Of a stretch of DNA of 64,000 nt, positions 9,076 to 18,248 are shown piece by piece. Within the stretch, counting starts at the first letter, position 1. Every line of letters begins with the position of its first letter. The position numbers were made by a program, and so were the translations under genes. The notes beneath the pieces were generated by a model. It saw nothing but the letters and a program-made list of their open reading frames with translations, had not been told where the DNA came from and searched no databases. This stretch comes from Kocuria sp. TGY1127_2. GTDB lineage: Bacteria; Actinomycetota; Actinomycetes; Actinomycetales; Micrococcaceae. Location of the stretch: NCBI RefSeq assembly GCF_013394385.1, contig NZ_AP022834.1:620001-684000 (forward strand). The letters run 5' to 3'.

Positions 9076-10697
9076 ACGCTGTTGACTTTGCCCCCGCCGC
9101 CGTTGTCTTTCCGCTCATGGCGGCCGGGGCCAACTTCACGCTGTACCGACACCCCAATGCGCAGCGTCTCTTGTCGATCATCGCAATGCTCGCGACGTTG
9201 AGCCTCGAATCGGTCTTGTTGGTTTCCACATGGGGAACGAGCCCACAATCCGTGACTCTGGGAGCCTGGGCCGCTCCATTCGGCATCGTGATGGTCGTGG
9301 ACCAACTGTCCTCGCTGATGCTCGTGGTTTCCACGTTGGTTTCGTTCGCAGTGATGATTTACGCGACCGGTCAGGGCCTGGCGGACGGAGATTCCGACGC
9401 CCCGATCTCGGTTTTCTACCCGACCTACCTGGTCTTGCTGGCGGGCGTGTCGAATGCCTTCCTCGCAGGCGATCTTTTCAATCTGTACGTCGGGTTCGAA
9501 ATCCTCCTGACCGCGAGTTACGTGCTGCTGACAATGTCCGGTTCGGCCCCCAGAATCAGGGCCGGCATCACGTACACGGTCGTTTCCGTGATCTCGTCGA
9601 TGTTGTTCCTGATATCGATCGGAATGATCTACGCCGCACTCGGGACCGTGAACATGGCCGATATCGCGGCCAAGGCGCCTGACTTACCGGTCGGGACGCA
9701 GCTTCAACTTCACCTCATGCTCCTGGTTGCTTTCGGGATCAAGGCAGCGGTCTTCCCACTGTCCCTGTGGCTTCCGGACTCGTATCCGACCGCGCCCGCT
9801 CCGGTGACCGCGGTGTTCGCCGGGTTGCTGACCAAAGTTGGCGTCTACGCGATCATTCGCACCGAGACCCTGCTGTTCCCGGGAAGCCGGGTGGACAATT
9901 TGCTGGCCTTGGTCGCGGCGGCCACTCTCATCGTCGGAATCCTCGGTGCCCTGACGCAGAGTGACATCAAGAGAACTCTTTCCTTCATCCTGATCAGCCA
10001 CATCGGCTACATGATTTGGGGCATCTCCTTGGCCACACCGGAAGGCATGATGGCCGTGGTCTTCTACATCGCGCACCACATTGTGATCCAAACCAGTCTT
10101 TTCATGGTGGTCGGCTTGATCGAACGTCGTGGTGGTTCCGCGAATACCGACCGTTTGGCCGGGTTGGCCAAGATTGCCCCGGTTCTAGGTATTCTGTATT
10201 TCATCCCGGCCATGAATCTCGGTGGTATTCCGCCGTTCTCGGGATTCCTCGGCAAGGTCGGACTGATTGACGCGAGCGTACATGCCGGTACATGGCAGGG
10301 CTATGCCTTGGCAGGAGTCGGCGTCTTCGTATCGCTGCTGACCTTGCTGACGTTGGCCCGAATCTGGAATCGCGTGTTCTGGCGGAAACCCGAGGACGCG
10401 GAGTTCCCGGATCCCATTCTGCTCGCCAAGGACCAGGACGGTAACTACGGGGTGAGGACCTCTGGTGAGCTCGACGTCGAGTCCCGTCGCTACCGCGGCA
10501 AGGACGTGACATTGCTGCCCCGTCCGATGATGGCCTCGACCATTGGCCTCGTGGCGGTCGGCGTCGCGATCACCGTTTTGGCCGGGCCGCTCTTCGACCT
10601 TTCTCATCAAGCCGCGGGAAACCTGAGCGACCCGCAGGTCTACATCGATGCGGTCTTGGGGCAGGACCACGGAACCTCTGCGGAAGGGGGCCACTGA
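9072..10697 (+). CDS. mrpD: Na+/H+ antiporter subunit MrpD
   Basis: This is a NuoM/N-like antiporter subunit of about 541 residues with about 14 helices and the motif PLSLWLPDSYPTAPAPVTAVFAG split across a helix and loop near the proton channel. Together with MrpA it is thought to carry ion translocation. I chose the GTG at 9072 because it overlaps the mrpC stop by 4 nt (GTGA) and has AAGGGGAG at 9056-9063; a GTG at 9063 would lie inside that ribosome-binding site. Residues near 450-490 form a hydrophilic insert. mrpE follows after 1 nt. Confidence 0.93.
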   Translation: MNAVDFAPAAVVFPLMAAGANFTLYRHPNAQRLLSIIAMLATLSLESVLLVSTWGTSPQSVTLGAWAAPFGIVMVVDQLSSLMLVVSTLVSFAVMIYATGQGLADGDSDAPISVFYPTYLVLLAGVSNAFLAGDLFNLYVGFEILLTASYVLLTMSGSAPRIRAGITYTVVSVISSMLFLISIGMIYAALGTVNMADIAAKAPDLPVGTQLQLHLMLLVAFGIKAAVFPLSLWLPDSYPTAPAPVTAVFAGLLTKVGVYAIIRTETLLFPGSRVDNLLALVAAATLIVGILGALTQSDIKRTLSFILISHIGYMIWGISLATPEGMMAVVFYIAHHIVIQTSLFMVVGLIERRGGSANTDRLAGLAKIAPVLGILYFIPAMNLGGIPPFSGFLGKVGLIDASVHAGTWQGYALAGVGVFVSLLTLLTLARIWNRVFWRKPEDAEFPDPILLAKDQDGNYGVRTSGELDVESRRYRGKDVTLLPRPMMASTIGLVAVGVAITVLAGPLFDLSHQAAGNLSDPQVYIDAVLGQDHGTSAEGGH

Positions 10698-10698
10698 G

Positions 10699-11283
10699 AT
10701 GAGTCCATCCGCTCACCGCGCGCCTCGCGTGCGTCCCAAGAACACACTGCGTACCGAGTTGCCCCTGATCTTCTGGTTGGTTTTGGTCTGGGGTGCTCTG
10801 TGGCAGGACTTCTCGATAGGAAACCTGGCTTTCGGGCTGATCATGGCTCTGGTGATCGTCCGGGTCTTTTACCTCCCTCCGGTCCAGCTATCGGGAAGAT
10901 TCAACGTTTTCTGGGGCGCGGTCCTGGGCACAAAATTCGTGTGGTGGATCGCCAAGGCGAGTTTCGAGATCCTGTGGTTCACGGTGAGACCACGCGGCGC
11001 GCCGAAATCGGCGGTGGTATCCGTCCGGTTGCGTATCAACAGTGATCTTCTCATTACCGTCGTCGGACATATCGTTTCCCTCATTCCGGGGTCCCTGGTG
11101 GTTGAGGTCGATCGCCGGAGTGCCACGATCTACTTCCACGTGATCGATATCAACACGGAAGACGAAGTGCGCGCGTTCCAAGAGAGCGTGAGATCCATCG
11201 AGAACTTGGTCATCCGGGTGATGGGCACCAAGGAAAGTCACGAGGCCCTGAAATCCGGAAGCCTTGAGGAGGTGTCGCAATGA
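10699..11283 (+). CDS. mrpE: Na+/H+ antiporter subunit MrpE
   Basis: The 194-residue protein has two N-terminal membrane segments and then a soluble MrpE domain, with DLLITVVGHIVSLIPGSLV and a VHxxD-like strand that are conserved in the family. MrpE is required for assembly and full activity of the antiporter. The ATG at 10699 is 1 nt after the mrpD stop and has GAAGGGGG 8 nt upstream; the longer in-frame reading from 10648 would overlap mrpD and lacks such a site. mrpF overlaps its stop by 4 nt. Confidence 0.92.
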   Translation: MSPSAHRAPRVRPKNTLRTELPLIFWLVLVWGALWQDFSIGNLAFGLIMALVIVRVFYLPPVQLSGRFNVFWGAVLGTKFVWWIAKASFEILWFTVRPRGAPKSAVVSVRLRINSDLLITVVGHIVSLIPGSLVVEVDRRSATIYFHVIDINTEDEVRAFQESVRSIENLVIRVMGTKESHEALKSGSLEEVSQ

Positions 11284-11663
11284 CCGTCGTCATTGTCATC
11301 TGCGGCGTCATTCTGGTGCTCGCTGCGATCGGGACCATAGTTCGCCTGGCCAAGGGGCCTTCACTGTTGGATCGCGTGATCGCCTCCGACGTGCTGCTGG
11401 CTATCGTCGGTGCGGGGCTCTCAGTGGACATGGTCTACCGGGACAGTTACGAGAACATCACCATGCTCGTCGTGATATCCCTGGTCGGTTTCTTGGGGTC
11501 CGTGACTGTTGCTCGCTTCGCAAACAACAAACGCGAACGCAAGGATGAACGCGAATCTCGGGCAGGTTCGGCAGAGAGCACTTCGCCCGCGAAGCCTGCT
11601 GGTTCTCGCAAGCCTTCCAAACTTTCCCCCAGCACAACCAAGAAACAGCGAGGTGATCGTTAG
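11280..11663 (+). CDS. mrpF: Na+/H+ antiporter subunit MrpF, with basic tail
   Basis: Residues 1-80 hold three membrane helices with the family motif GPSLLDRVIASD. The subunit is part of the Mrp complex and in some bacteria has been linked to bile-salt or sodium efflux. The ATG overlaps the mrpE stop by 4 nt and has GAGGAGG just upstream. Residues 81-127 form a strongly basic tail rich in Lys and Arg that is not part of the normal family core (about 90 residues). mrpG begins directly after the stop. Confidence 0.92.
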   Translation: MTVVIVICGVILVLAAIGTIVRLAKGPSLLDRVIASDVLLAIVGAGLSVDMVYRDSYENITMLVVISLVGFLGSVTVARFANNKRERKDERESRAGSAESTSPAKPAGSRKPSKLSPSTTKKQRGDR

Positions 11664-12137
11664 ATGGACCTCGTATTCGACATCCTGACCGGGATCTGCC
11701 TGATCCTCGGTTGCCTCATGTCTCTCGGGGCCGCGCTCGGCATCGTCCGTTTTCCGGACGTTCTTTCAAGACTTCACCCAGGGGCCAAACCGCAGGTTTT
11801 CGGTTTGTTCTTGCTTTTGGCCGGGATCGGATTCGCGGCGCGTTCATGGGCTCTGGTTCCAGCGCTCGTATTGGCGTGGACCCTCCAAATCCTGGCGGTA
11901 CCCGTCTCCTCGCACATGGTAGGACGTTCCGGGTTCCGCAATCGTCACTTCACGGCATCGGCTCTCACGGTCAACGAGCTTGCCGACCTCGTGGAGCAGA
12001 TGAACCGTGAAGAGGAAGAAGAAGAGGCTCCTGCTGAAGCAACCGACGAGCCGCGCGACGTCGACGCCGACGCCGCCGGTCTCGGGAACGATGCGCAGGC
12101 CAAACCCGAAAGTGACCTGGAGGCAGAGCGGGACTGA
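11664..12137 (+). CDS. mrpG: Na+/H+ antiporter subunit MrpG, with acidic tail
   Basis: Three membrane helices carry the MrpG signature FPDVLSRLHPGAKPQVFG (30-47). It completes the subunit set of the antiporter. The ATG directly follows the mrpF TAG, with AGGTGA as a weak ribosome-binding site. Residues 111-157 form a hydrophilic acidic tail with a run of Glu residues from 116 to 121. A perfect stem-loop follows at 12148-12190 and ends the operon. Confidence 0.92.
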   Translation: MDLVFDILTGICLILGCLMSLGAALGIVRFPDVLSRLHPGAKPQVFGLFLLLAGIGFAARSWALVPALVLAWTLQILAVPVSSHMVGRSGFRNRHFTASALTVNELADLVEQMNREEEEEEAPAEATDEPRDVDADAAGLGNDAQAKPESDLEAERD

Positions 12138-12147
12138 GCGACGTGAG

Positions 12148-12190
12148 AACAATGGCGGGCGCGTGAAGGATTCACGCGCCCGCCATTGTT
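12148..12190. terminator. Bidirectional terminator between mrpG and the DUF4235 gene
   Basis: A perfect 20-bp stem with a 3-nt GGA loop lies between the convergent mrpG and DUF4235 genes. The outer pairs are AACAA/TTGTT, so each strand reads a GC stem followed by a short T-containing tail. It fits both directions. Confidence 0.85.
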
Positions 12191-12209
12191 CGTATCGAGG
12201 GGAGGGCTA

Positions 12210-12482
12210 TCAGACCTCGGCCTGGCCGCCGGTCTCGACTTCTTCCTTGTGCTCCATCTTGTTGGCCAGCCGCGTGACGCTCAATTTGATGAGGGTCGCG
12301 ACGACACCGCTGATCGCGGTCCAAATGACGATGTCGCGGATGCTTTCCTCGGCGTCCGGATTGCTCGACGGCGGTTCATTGCCGGTAACCTTCTTCCAGC
12401 CCAGCGTCATGACCTTATTGGCCGCGAATACTCCGGCCAAGGACGCAACCGTGGAACCGATCTTGATAACGGGATTGCTCAT
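12210..12482 (-). CDS. DUF4235 small membrane protein
   Basis: The 90-residue protein matches the actinobacterial DUF4235 pattern, with GSTVASLAGVFAANKVMTLGWKKVTG split over the first helix and loop and a second hydrophobic segment near 50-65. Function is unknown. The chosen ATG at 12482 has AGGAGAG just upstream on the minus strand; a longer frame up to 12524 lacks this. It converges with mrpG across the 12148-12190 stem-loop and is divergent from the TPP riboswitch and ykoE. Confidence 0.8.
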   Translation of the reverse strand: MSNPVIKIGSTVASLAGVFAANKVMTLGWKKVTGNEPPSSNPDAEESIRDIVIWTAISGVVATLIKLSVTRLANKMEHKEEVETGGQAEV

Positions 12483-12632
12483 CCATCTCTCCTCTTCATT
12501 CGCACCGGCGGTGCGGCCGGTCACGTTCAGCTCTCTCTAGCCTAATCGTACGAGTTTGCCTTTGTCCCAATCTGCTGGGCGATTCACCGGAAGTGAAATG
12601 AGTCAGATAGACTGGGGGACGTTCAAGAACGA

Positions 12633-12712
12633 CAGGGGAGCCTCGGATGAGGCTGAGAGTGCGAAAGCAGACCCTCGACCTGATGCGGTTAGCACCGACG
12701 TAGGGAGTCGAG
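12633..12712 (+). promoter_or_regulatory. TPP riboswitch (THI element)
   Basis: The region holds the conserved THI-box blocks in order: GGGGAGCC, GGCTGAGAG, GACCTGATGCGGTTAGCACC and GACGTAGGGA. These are the pyrimidine-sensor and pyrophosphate-sensor helices of the thiamine pyrophosphate riboswitch. It lies about 70 nt upstream of ykoE, so it should reduce expression of the transporter when TPP is plentiful. The 297-nt stretch between the DUF4235 start and ykoE is otherwise filled by the promoter and expression platform. Confidence 0.95.
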
Positions 12713-12751
12713 ATCTCGGGCGTATCCAAGAACAGTACGGGTACGGCCTCC

Positions 12752-12772
12752 CCTCCTGAAAATTGCAGGAGG
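12752..12772 (+). promoter_or_regulatory. Hairpin that masks the ykoE ribosome-binding site
   Basis: CCTCCTG at 12752-12758 is fully complementary to CAGGAGG at 12766-12772 across a 7-nt loop. The right arm contains the AGGAGG ribosome-binding site 7 nt before the ykoE ATG. This fits the expression platform of a translation-controlling TPP riboswitch. No T-run follows, so premature termination is less likely. The mechanism is inference from pairing. Confidence 0.7.
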
Positions 12773-12779
12773 AAGACCC

Positions 12780-13451
12780 ATGAACACCACATCCCATCAC
12801 GAGTCCGGTCAAACGGTCCAGTCGTTGAGCGAGACCGGGAGCGGAAAACATCCGAAGCGCCGGAAAGTTTCGTGGCGCGTGATCGACATCGTGATCGCCT
12901 CGGTTCTTGCCGTTGTCTGCGGCGTGATCTTCTGGATCTGGTCTAATGCCGTTTCGCCGGCAACGCAGACCGCGACGGTTGGTTTCCCACCGTTGTCGGG
13001 CCTGATCGGTGGAGGCTGGCTCATCGCGGGAGTCGTCGGCGGCTTAGTAATTCGGAAACCCGGTGCCGCGATCTACTGTGAGATTCTCGCGGCCGTTATC
13101 GAAGCCCTACTGGGCACCCATTACAGCGCCGGCGTTTTGCTGTCAGGGTTGATTCAGGGCATCGGTGCCGAGATCGTCTTCGCTCTATTCCTGTACCGCA
13201 GGTTCGGGCTTGCAGTGGCCATGTTTTCCGGCTGCGTCTCCGGCGTATTCATGGGCGTCAGCGAGGTCATGATGTATTACGGCTTCTGGGAAGCAAAGTA
13301 TCAGGTCGTCTACATCGTGTGCGGCACGATTTCCGGCGTCGTCATCGCGGGACTTCTGGGTTGGGCCTTGATGAGGGCATTGATCTCGACGGGCGTTCTC
13401 GGTTCCGTTGCCGCAGGTCGTGATGCTCGGCGCAGCAGGGTTCGCCCGTGA
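12780..13451 (+). CDS. ykoE: Thiamine-precursor ECF transporter substrate-binding component YkoE
   Basis: The 223-residue protein has a charged N-terminus and then about five helices with WRVIDIVIASVLAVVCGVIF split over helix 1, a YkoE signature. In the family this membrane component binds hydroxymethylpyrimidine or thiamine and docks on the YkoC/YkoD energising module. The TPP riboswitch directly upstream supports this substrate. ykoD starts with a GTG that overlaps its stop by 4 nt. The B. subtilis partner YkoF, a soluble binding protein, is not present in this locus. Confidence 0.92.
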   Translation: MNTTSHHESGQTVQSLSETGSGKHPKRRKVSWRVIDIVIASVLAVVCGVIFWIWSNAVSPATQTATVGFPPLSGLIGGGWLIAGVVGGLVIRKPGAAIYCEILAAVIEALLGTHYSAGVLLSGLIQGIGAEIVFALFLYRRFGLAVAMFSGCVSGVFMGVSEVMMYYGFWEAKYQVVYIVCGTISGVVIAGLLGWALMRALISTGVLGSVAAGRDARRSRVRP

Positions 13452-15109
13452 CGGTTCACGGGGCCCGGGTCCTGGCCCAGAACTTCGGTTGGCACCACGC
13501 TGGTCGAGAGGCACCCGCTTTCCACGGTGTAAATCTGGATATTCGGGCCGGTGAAAGGGTTTTGCTACTAGGCCCTTCAGGGGCAGGAAAATCGACATTG
13601 CTCCACGCGTTGGCGGGTGTGCTCGTGGACGATGACGGCGACGCCGTTCTGGGGCGGGCAACGATCAATGGCCTCGGGCCCGAACAATCGAGGGGCGCGG
13701 TCGGTCTGATGCAACAAGACCCAGAATCGTCGATCGTCCTGTCACGCGTAGGAGACGACCTCGCATTCGGCCCGGAGAATCTGGGAGCCGACCCCGCGGT
13801 TATCGTTCCGCGGTGCGAACGAGCTCTGCGTTCGGTCGGTTTGGATCTCTCGTGGGAGCGTCCCACGTCGGCGCTGTCCGGCGGCCAAAAACAACGGCTT
13901 GGATTGGCAGGGGTTCTGGCCATGGAACCCCAGCTGATCTTGTTGGACGAACCGACGGCCAACCTCGACCCAGATGGCGTCATCGAAGTTCGCGACGCCG
14001 TGTTGAACGCTGCGGAGGAATACGGTTCGACCCTGGTCGTAGTCGAGCACCGAGTCTCGGTCTGGTCCGAATTCGTCGATCGAGTGATCGTGCTCAGTCC
14101 GCACGGGGGAATCAGCCACGACGGACCTCCACGGCAGGTTCTGGATGAGGCGAGAAAGGAATTGCTCCAAGCAGGAGTATGGGTCCCGGATTACGTTCCC
14201 CGGCTTCCGAGCAAGGGGTCGGGGGCGGTTCAGGGACGGGGGAACGGCGAAGCGCTTCTCGAGGCGCACGACCTCGCGGTGTCTCGTCAAGCACCCGCGC
14301 GCAAGTGGCTCAGGCAAAGACGCCGCGCGACCGCTCGCTCGGCGGAAGGACCCGTCCCGGCACACCGGGAAGTGACCGTCGCGGCTTCGGATATTTGCGT
14401 CCGTATACGTCGAGGGGAGCATCTGGCGGTCACGGGACCAAATGGTTGCGGCAAATCCACCTTGGCTCTGACCCTGGCCGGCCTGCTCGCACCGGCCGCG
14501 GGTTATGTTGCGGCGTCCGATGCACTCCGATACGCAGGGGCGAGGCGAGAGCTTGACCGATCCGGCGGCCCCTCGTGGGATCCCCTGCTGTGGAGCTCGA
14601 GCCAGCTGATTGCGCGGATAGGAACTGTGTTTCAGGAACCGGAACACCAATTCGTCAAAGCATCGGTCGCCGAGGAGCTTGCCCTCGGCGCACGATTGGC
14701 CCGCGATGCGGCACCGCGCGGCGTCTTCTCCGGAAGCGACGGGGAATACCCCGAGGATCGGGCGGCTGAGCTGCTCGAACGTCTCGGCCTGAGCCACGTT
14801 GCGGAAGCGAACCCGTTTACTCTCTCCGGCGGGGAGAAAAGGCGACTCTCAGTCGGTACTGCGCTCGCGGCTCGTCCTCATGTTCTCATCCTGGACGAGC
14901 CGACTTTCGGGCAGGATGCGGTCACCTGGGCCAGCCTGGTCGATCTGCTGCGCGAGGTCCTGGACGCGGGTACGGCGGTCGTCTCGGTGACTCACGATCA
15001 TGCCTTCATCGAAGCTCTCGGAGGCAGCGAGTACAGGTTGAACGGCCTCAACGTTGCCGGGACGCGGCAGCACGCGGTTCGAACAGGAGACCGGGCATGG
15101 ACCTCTTGA
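13448..15109 (+). CDS. ykoD: ECF transporter ATPase with two nucleotide-binding domains (YkoD)
   Basis: Two ABC domains lie in tandem. The first has Walker A GPSGAGKST at 42-50 and signature LSGGQKQRL; the second has GPNGCGKST from 330 and signature LSGGEKRRL. Each has an LDEP Walker B. A basic linker (about 255-310) joins them. It energises uptake of thiamine or its pyrimidine precursor together with YkoC and YkoE. It starts with GTG overlapping the ykoE stop, and its 3' end overlaps ykoC by 13 nt, so the three genes form one operon under the TPP riboswitch. Confidence 0.92.
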   Translation: MTVHGARVLAQNFGWHHAGREAPAFHGVNLDIRAGERVLLLGPSGAGKSTLLHALAGVLVDDDGDAVLGRATINGLGPEQSRGAVGLMQQDPESSIVLSRVGDDLAFGPENLGADPAVIVPRCERALRSVGLDLSWERPTSALSGGQKQRLGLAGVLAMEPQLILLDEPTANLDPDGVIEVRDAVLNAAEEYGSTLVVVEHRVSVWSEFVDRVIVLSPHGGISHDGPPRQVLDEARKELLQAGVWVPDYVPRLPSKGSGAVQGRGNGEALLEAHDLAVSRQAPARKWLRQRRRATARSAEGPVPAHREVTVAASDICVRIRRGEHLAVTGPNGCGKSTLALTLAGLLAPAAGYVAASDALRYAGARRELDRSGGPSWDPLLWSSSQLIARIGTVFQEPEHQFVKASVAEELALGARLARDAAPRGVFSGSDGEYPEDRAAELLERLGLSHVAEANPFTLSGGEKRRLSVGTALAARPHVLILDEPTFGQDAVTWASLVDLLREVLDAGTAVVSVTHDHAFIEALGGSEYRLNGLNVAGTRQHAVRTGDRAWTS

Positions 15110-15888
15110 ACAATGCCAGCGCCGCCGAGTCGGGGTTGGGGAGAGTCAACGCGGCCGTCAAGATCGTCCTGCTCTTTGTTCTGACCATAGCTTTCTTGGC
15201 GAGCGCGGACTGGGTCACGTCGAGCGTCGGCCTGATCGCACTGGTACTCGTCATGGCGGGCTGCCGCATCAATCCCTGGAATATCCTCATTCGGCTATGG
15301 CCTGTTTTCACGGCGGCGCTATTCAGCGGGTGGGCAACGGCCCTTCTGTCCGCCAAGACCGGCAGGACCGTGCTCGACTTCGGCCCGCTGTTGCTCACCA
15401 CCGACTCGGTGGATGCAGGGATCGCGATCGCTTTGCGTGGTGGCGCTCTCGCGATGGTCTCGGTGCTGCTCCTGTTGACCACGGATGCCAGAGAGATCGG
15501 CGATTCGCTGGCCCAGACTTTCAGACTGCCGGCGCGCTTCGTGCTCTCGGCCGTGGCGGCATTCCGGCTGGTAGGAATCATGATCACGGAGTGGGAAACT
15601 CTCGCTGCCGCGCGACGCGCCCGGGGTATGGGCGCAGACCGCGGCGTCATCGGGAGCATTACTGGGTTCACGGCGCAAGCTTTCGCGCTCATCGTTCAGG
15701 CTTTGCGTCGAGCGAGCCGACTGGCCGTGACCATGGAGGCACGCGGTTTCGGTGCTGGACCGAGAACCTGGGTGCATCGCCCGGAGTACTCGTGGCGGGA
15801 TGCCGTCGCCTTGGTCATTGGACTTGGGATTCCCGCTGCGGCCATCGGTCTTTCGCTGGCCTTGGGCACGTATCGCTTCTTCTACTAG
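15097..15888 (+). CDS. ykoC: ECF transporter transmembrane component YkoC
   Basis: The 263-residue protein has about five to six helices and the EcfT coupling motif AARRARGMG near 170-178, plus a second arginine motif RASRLAVTMEARGFG near 208-222. These helices contact the ATPase grooves. It is the scaffold of the thiamine-precursor importer with YkoD and YkoE. Translation starts inside ykoD. No gene follows on this strand for about 140 nt, and no terminator is evident there. Confidence 0.9.
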   Translation: MDLLNNASAAESGLGRVNAAVKIVLLFVLTIAFLASADWVTSSVGLIALVLVMAGCRINPWNILIRLWPVFTAALFSGWATALLSAKTGRTVLDFGPLLLTTDSVDAGIAIALRGGALAMVSVLLLLTTDAREIGDSLAQTFRLPARFVLSAVAAFRLVGIMITEWETLAAARRARGMGADRGVIGSITGFTAQAFALIVQALRRASRLAVTMEARGFGAGPRTWVHRPEYSWRDAVALVIGLGIPAAAIGLSLALGTYRFFY

Positions 15889-16026
15889 GGCCGTGTCTAG
15901 GGTGCGCTCCACCTGGACAGACTAGACCCAGCTCTACCTCCAAATACTGCTCGCTCCACTGTCCGCGGACGCCATCAGCGGAAAAGTAAGAGATGCACCA
16001 GCCATCAAGCATCTTTGGAGCGAAAA

Positions 16027-16818
16027 ATGTCACCCCAGACTCGTGAAGCCCAGGCACCCGGTGGAGCGCCCCGGGCCGTCATGCCCATCGCTCGGGCCGA
16101 GAACGTCAGCAAATCATATGGACAAGGCAGCAACGTCGTTTCGGCTGTCCGCAATGTCGACCTCGACGTCGCTCCAGGCGAATTCGTCGCGGTGATGGGA
16201 CCGTCCGGATCGGGAAAATCCACGTTGATGCATCTCATGGCCGGACTCGAGTCCCCGAGCGGCGGACGGATGTGGATCGGAGAGCAGGAAATCACGCATC
16301 TCGACGACGCCGCACTGACCGAGATTCGGCGTCGTCGTGTCGGGTTCGTATTCCAGGCCTTCAACCTGATGCCGACCATGGACGTTCGAGAGAATATCCT
16401 GCTGCCCTTTCACCTGGACGGGCGTTCGCCGGACCGTCAAGAGCGTGCGTGGATCGAGGACCTTCTTCACCGGTTGGGACTCTCCGAGCGCGTCAACCAC
16501 CGTCCTGCAGAGCTGTCGGGAGGCCAGCAACAACGAGTTGCAATTGCGCGCGCGCTGGCTACCCGACCGGCATTGATCCTGGCTGACGAGCCGACGGGCA
16601 ACCTGGATTCGCGCTCGGCGCTGGAAGTCCTCCAGCTGCTGAGAATGGCCGCCCAAGAGCTCGGGCAGTCAATCGTCATGGTCACACACGATCCCAAAGC
16701 CGCGGCTCACGCCCATCGGGTGGTGTACCTGGCGGACGGCGAGATTGTTCACCAGAGCAACAGCTCCGCTCGGGCTGAGGACATCGCCCAGATGATGCTT
16801 TCCTTGGAGGTGAACTGA
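16027..16818 (+). CDS. ABC transporter ATPase, LolD/MacB-like
   Basis: The 263-residue ATPase has Walker [10 protein letters not shown] at 58-66, the family-typical [19 protein letters not shown]-loop region, signature [15 protein letters not shown] and Walker [14 protein letters not shown]. This set marks the MacB/LolD/FtsE group that works with FtsX-like permeases in mechanotransmission or peptide export, not classical uptake. I chose the ATG at 16027, with GGAG 6 nt upstream, over a TTG four codons earlier. The permease gene follows after 1 nt. The substrate is unknown. Confidence 0.9.
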   Translation: MSPQTREAQAPGGAPRAVMPIARAENVSKSYGQGSNVVSAVRNVDLDVAPGEFVAVMGPSGSGKSTLMHLMAGLESPSGGRMWIGEQEITHLDDAALTEIRRRRVGFVFQAFNLMPTMDVRENILLPFHLDGRSPDRQERAWIEDLLHRLGLSERVNHRPAELSGGQQQRVAIARALATRPALILADEPTGNLDSRSALEVLQLLRMAAQELGQSIVMVTHDPKAAAHAHRVVYLADGEIVHQSNSSARAEDIAQMMLSLEVN

Positions 16819-16819
16819 C

Positions 16820-18238
16820 GTGAAAAATGCCGTGCGTGAACTGACTCACCATCCTCGACAGCACCTATCGACCCTCCTCGTTGTGGTCATCGGTTCGATG
16901 TTCGGCTCCGGCCTTATCGGGGCCGTGGGGCTGCTGCACAAAATTCTCGATCCCGGAGGCGAGGCCGAAGGAACGCTGTTGGTCATGCTCCTGTTGACTT
17001 CGATGACGTTCTTCGCGATCGCCCTGTTCGTCGCGGCGATGGTGGTGGTCAATACATTTTCCATCGTTGTCGCGGGCCGAACACAGCAGCTGGCGCTTCT
17101 TCGTTTGATCGGTGCGAAAGCCTCGACGCTGCGGCGTGCGGTAGCTTGCGAGGGGCTTCTGATCGGACTGATCGGTTCCGTCGTCGGACTCGGCCTGGGC
17201 GCCGTGACGACATGGGTTATCGCCTTGACCGCGGAGGCGAACGGCGCCGGTAGTGGTTTGCAAGTCACAGCAACCAACCCGTGGATGATTACTGCCGCCG
17301 TGCTGGTGGCCCTCACGAGTTGGATTGCCGCGTGGAACGGAGCGCGTCCGGTTCTGTCAGTCTCTCCTCTCGAAGGCTCGCGCCGAAGCGCCGAACCGGC
17401 CCTGAAGACTCTGCGCAAGCGAGTTTGGACACTCGGGCTCTCGATAGCGCTGGTCGTGTTGGGAGCATTGTTCCTCGGCGGTGGACTCATGATGGGGCTG
17501 ACGGGCCCCGCGGGGGTCCTTCCCGCGGTCTTCGGAGGGTTCCTGAGCTTTGGCGGTATCGGCCTGGGATCCGCGTGGATTATGCCGCCCTTTTTCGCCC
17601 TTTCGGGAAAAGTGGTCGGTCACGGGACCTCGGGGCGGATGGCCGTCGCCAATTCGCGGCGATACCCTCTGCGCTCGGCGCGGACCTCCATGGGGCTGGT
17701 CATTGGAATCACGCTCGTGGTGATGTTCGGCACTCTCGGCTCGACCTTGAAATCGGTGGTCCAGCGTATGGCCGGTAGTGGCGAGTACCGCCCCGAGGAC
17801 GTGGCAGTCGTCAACCAGATGGTCGACAACTCACTGCTCTTCGTCTACGGAATGGTCGCGTTCTCGGTGGTCATCGCCGCGATCGGGGTGGCAAACAATA
17901 TGAAGTCCGCAATCCTGCAACGTCGTCGCGAGTTGGGGATGCTCCGGACCGTGGGACTGTCCACGAGTCAAATGTGGCGCATGATCTTCGGGGAAACTGC
18001 CCAACTGACGCTTTCTGCGGCATGCCTGGGCATACCTTTGGGTCTCTTCTACGGTTGGGCCGGAACCTTCTGCATGTTCGCCGCGGTCGATGGTGTCGGA
18101 GTTTTCGGACCGACACCGCCGTGGACCGTGCTCGTCTGCGTGGTCGTCGGATGCCTGGCCATTACCGGCCTCGCCACCGCACTCCCCGCGCGCCAGACAG
18201 CCAAGGAATCGCCCGTCCGGGCCCTCGCGCTGACCTAA
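16820..18238 (+). CDS. ABC transporter permease, FtsX/MacB-like
   Basis: The 472-residue protein has two FtsX-type units. Each has long helices around a GMLRTVGLSTSQM-like coupling helix; the first copy reads LALLRLIGAKASTLRRAVACE with an arginine-rich turn. It pairs with the ATPase directly upstream; the GTG lies 1 nt after that gene's stop and has GGAGG at 16806-16810. Such pairs in actinobacteria often export lipids or antimicrobial peptides, but no regulator or substrate gene is adjacent. A stem-loop at 18249-18285 ends the unit. Confidence 0.88.
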   Translation: MKNAVRELTHHPRQHLSTLLVVVIGSMFGSGLIGAVGLLHKILDPGGEAEGTLLVMLLLTSMTFFAIALFVAAMVVVNTFSIVVAGRTQQLALLRLIGAKASTLRRAVACEGLLIGLIGSVVGLGLGAVTTWVIALTAEANGAGSGLQVTATNPWMITAAVLVALTSWIAAWNGARPVLSVSPLEGSRRSAEPALKTLRKRVWTLGLSIALVVLGALFLGGGLMMGLTGPAGVLPAVFGGFLSFGGIGLGSAWIMPPFFALSGKVVGHGTSGRMAVANSRRYPLRSARTSMGLVIGITLVVMFGTLGSTLKSVVQRMAGSGEYRPEDVAVVNQMVDNSLLFVYGMVAFSVVIAAIGVANNMKSAILQRRRELGMLRTVGLSTSQMWRMIFGETAQLTLSAACLGIPLGLFYGWAGTFCMFAAVDGVGVFGPTPPWTVLVCVVVGCLAITGLATALPARQTAKESPVRALALT

Positions 18239-18248
18239 CGACGATGTG

